This document shows positions 62,930-64,000 of a stretch of 64,000 bases of DNA, piece by piece. The stretch is from NCBI RefSeq assembly GCF_015330125.1, contig NZ_JADDXR010000002.1:3360685-3424684 (forward strand), read 5' to 3'. Position 1 is the first letter of the stretch. Each line of letters opens with the position of its first letter. Source of the DNA: Zobellia nedashkovskayae. Its GTDB lineage: Bacteria > Bacteroidota > Bacteroidia > Flavobacteriales > Flavobacteriaceae. The notes beneath the pieces are model-generated. The model was not told the origin of the DNA. It worked only from the letters and a program-made list of their open reading frames with translations, and searched no databases. Position numbers and translations under genes: made by a program.

Positions 62930-64000
62930 TTGAAAACAATTACGAAAGACAAGATATGGCTGTCTTCTCCCCACATGGGAGGGGGCGAACAAAAATATGT
63001 TCAAGTGGCCTTCGATACCAATTGGGTAGCCCCTTTGGGTCCTAATGTAGATAACTTTGAAAAATCTATTAACCTGTTCTTAGGTGGTAGTAGCAATGTT
63101 GCAGCACTGAGTTCAGGTACTGCTGCCATTCATTTGGCTTTGGAGTTGTTGGGAGTAACTAAAGATGACGAAGTTATTTGTCAAAGTTTTACTTTTTCGG
63201 CATCTGCAAACCCCATTATGTATCTTGGCGCAACACCTATATTTGTAGATAGTGAAAAAGATACGTGGAATATTTCTCCAAAATTACTTGAAGAGTCTAT
63301 AAAAGACCGAATTGCGAAAGGAAAAAAACCGAAAGCAATAGTAGCCGTCCATCTATATGGTATGCCTTATAAGGTAGAGGAAATTGCTCAGATTTCGGAA
63401 AAGTACGGAATACCCGTCGTAGAAGATAGCGCAGAAGCACTAGGTAGCAGTTTTAAAAATAAGAAATGTGGTACTTTTGGAGCAATAGGTATTTTATCAT
63501 TTAATGGTAATAAAATTATCACTACTTCTGGTGGCGGAGCTTTGATTGCCAAAGATGAGGCTACAAAGAACAAAGCGGTATTCTTAGCAACTCAAGCTAG
63601 AGATGATGCACCGCATTACCAACATTCTTCTGTAGGATACAATTATAGGATGAGCAATATTCTTGCAGGTATTGGTCGCGGTCAAATGGAGGTGCTTCAG
63701 GATCGCGTTGATCAAAGAAGATTCAATTACAATTTTTACAAAAAACATCTTGCTCATCTTCCTGAAATACTATTTTTAGAAGAACAAGATGGGTATTATT
63801 CGAATAGATGGTTGACTTGTGTTCTGATGCCCTCATTTGCAATTAGAGAAAAAATTCGTTTAGCTTTATTAGAAGAGAATGTAGAATCAAGACCTTTATG
63901 GAAGCCTATGCATTTACAACCAGTTTTTGCTGAATTCCCTAACTATAATGATGGTACATCTGAAGACCTTTTTAATAGAGGGCTATGTTTACCTAGTGGC
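62930..64000 (+). CDS. DegT/DnrJ/EryC1-family sugar aminotransferase, cut by window
   Basis: The frame starts at a TTG (MKTITKDKIWLSSPHMGGGE) and runs off the window after 357 codons. It is a PLP-dependent aminotransferase acting on 4-keto nucleotide sugars (PglE/WecE type): ALSSGTAAIHLALELLG (phosphate loop), EVICQSFTFSASANPIMYLG, VVEDSAEALGSSF (Asp166), ILSFNGNKIITTSGGGAL with the PLP-binding Lys195, and NYRMSNILAGIGRGQMEVL. About 15-25 residues of the C-terminus are missing. It should supply an amino sugar; the 4,6-dehydratase partner may lie to the right. The neighbouring next gene probably continues the sugar pathway. Confidence 0.9.
   Translation, partial: MKTITKDKIWLSSPHMGGGEQKYVQVAFDTNWVAPLGPNVDNFEKSINLFLGGSSNVAALSSGTAAIHLALELLGVTKDDEVICQSFTFSASANPIMYLGATPIFVDSEKDTWNISPKLLEESIKDRIAKGKKPKAIVAVHLYGMPYKVEEIAQISEKYGIPVVEDSAEALGSSFKNKKCGTFGAIGILSFNGNKIITTSGGGALIAKDEATKNKAVFLATQARDDAPHYQHSSVGYNYRMSNILAGIGRGQMEVLQDRVDQRRFNYNFYKKHLAHLPEILFLEEQDGYYSNRWLTCVLMPSFAIREKIRLALLEENVESRPLWKPMHLQPVFAEFPNYNDGTSEDLFNRGLCLPSG

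Overview
This window comes from a low-G+C member of the Bacteroidota, most likely a marine member of the Flavobacteriaceae. Supporting signs are the AT-rich sequence, the lack of Shine-Dalgarno sequences, several promoter -7 boxes of the TAnnTTTG type, lipoprotein signal peptides, a bacillithiol synthesis gene (bshA), and flavobacterial families such as TamB, LptD, amidase-SPOR and a GH3/serine-hydrolase fusion. I could not run a database search, so the genus is not assigned.

Left part (about 1-24030): housekeeping and envelope genes. The 3'-truncated rsmE and tsaD point left. tamB, pfkA-gapA and a BadF-type sugar kinase point right. ridA and lptD point left. A right-pointing series follows: cell-wall amidase with SPOR domain, mlaD, two Fe-S proteins of the heterodisulfide-reductase type, a conserved 160-aa protein, the GH3/beta-lactamase-like fusion, bshA, a small lipoprotein and an OmpA-family protein.

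Middle and right part (about 24036-61155, all on the minus strand): a very long surface-polysaccharide locus of Wzx/Wzy type. In transcription order: UDP-glucose dehydrogenase and UDP-GlcA 4-epimerase; an MBOAT/SGNH O-acylation pair; UDP-GlcNAc 4-epimerase and dehydrogenase (tviC/tviB type, giving UDP-GalNAcA); two independently terminated secreted beta-helix lipoproteins (one with a CBM96/DNRLRE-like region and six PKD domains, one pectate-lyase-like); Wzy; Wzx; a GT4; the UDP-L-FucNAc genes capE, a cupin epimerase, capF and capG; two GT4s; the initiating phosphoglycosyltransferase; a GT2; ATP-grasp and HAD proteins; three FemAB/GNAT-like transferases mixed with a second MBOAT/SGNH pair; and a large HAD-fused protein of the COG5610 type. 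On the plus strand to the right lie UDP-GlcA decarboxylase (UDP-xylose) and a truncated PLP-dependent sugar aminotransferase. No Wza/Wzc export genes are visible, so they probably lie beyond the right edge.

Together the locus predicts an acidic heteropolysaccharide (GlcA/GalA, GalNAcA, FucNAc and possibly Xyl) that carries O-acyl groups and perhaps amino-acid or N-acyl groups, with surface beta-helix proteins made in the same locus to bind, trim or remodel it. Sequence oddities include a likely one-base frameshift at the start of a GT4, a missing AUG at the natural start of tamB, possible leaderless promoters, a candidate beta-barrel gene remnant, and a tandemly duplicated PKD domain. No rRNA, tRNA, insertion sequence, CRISPR array or prophage was seen.
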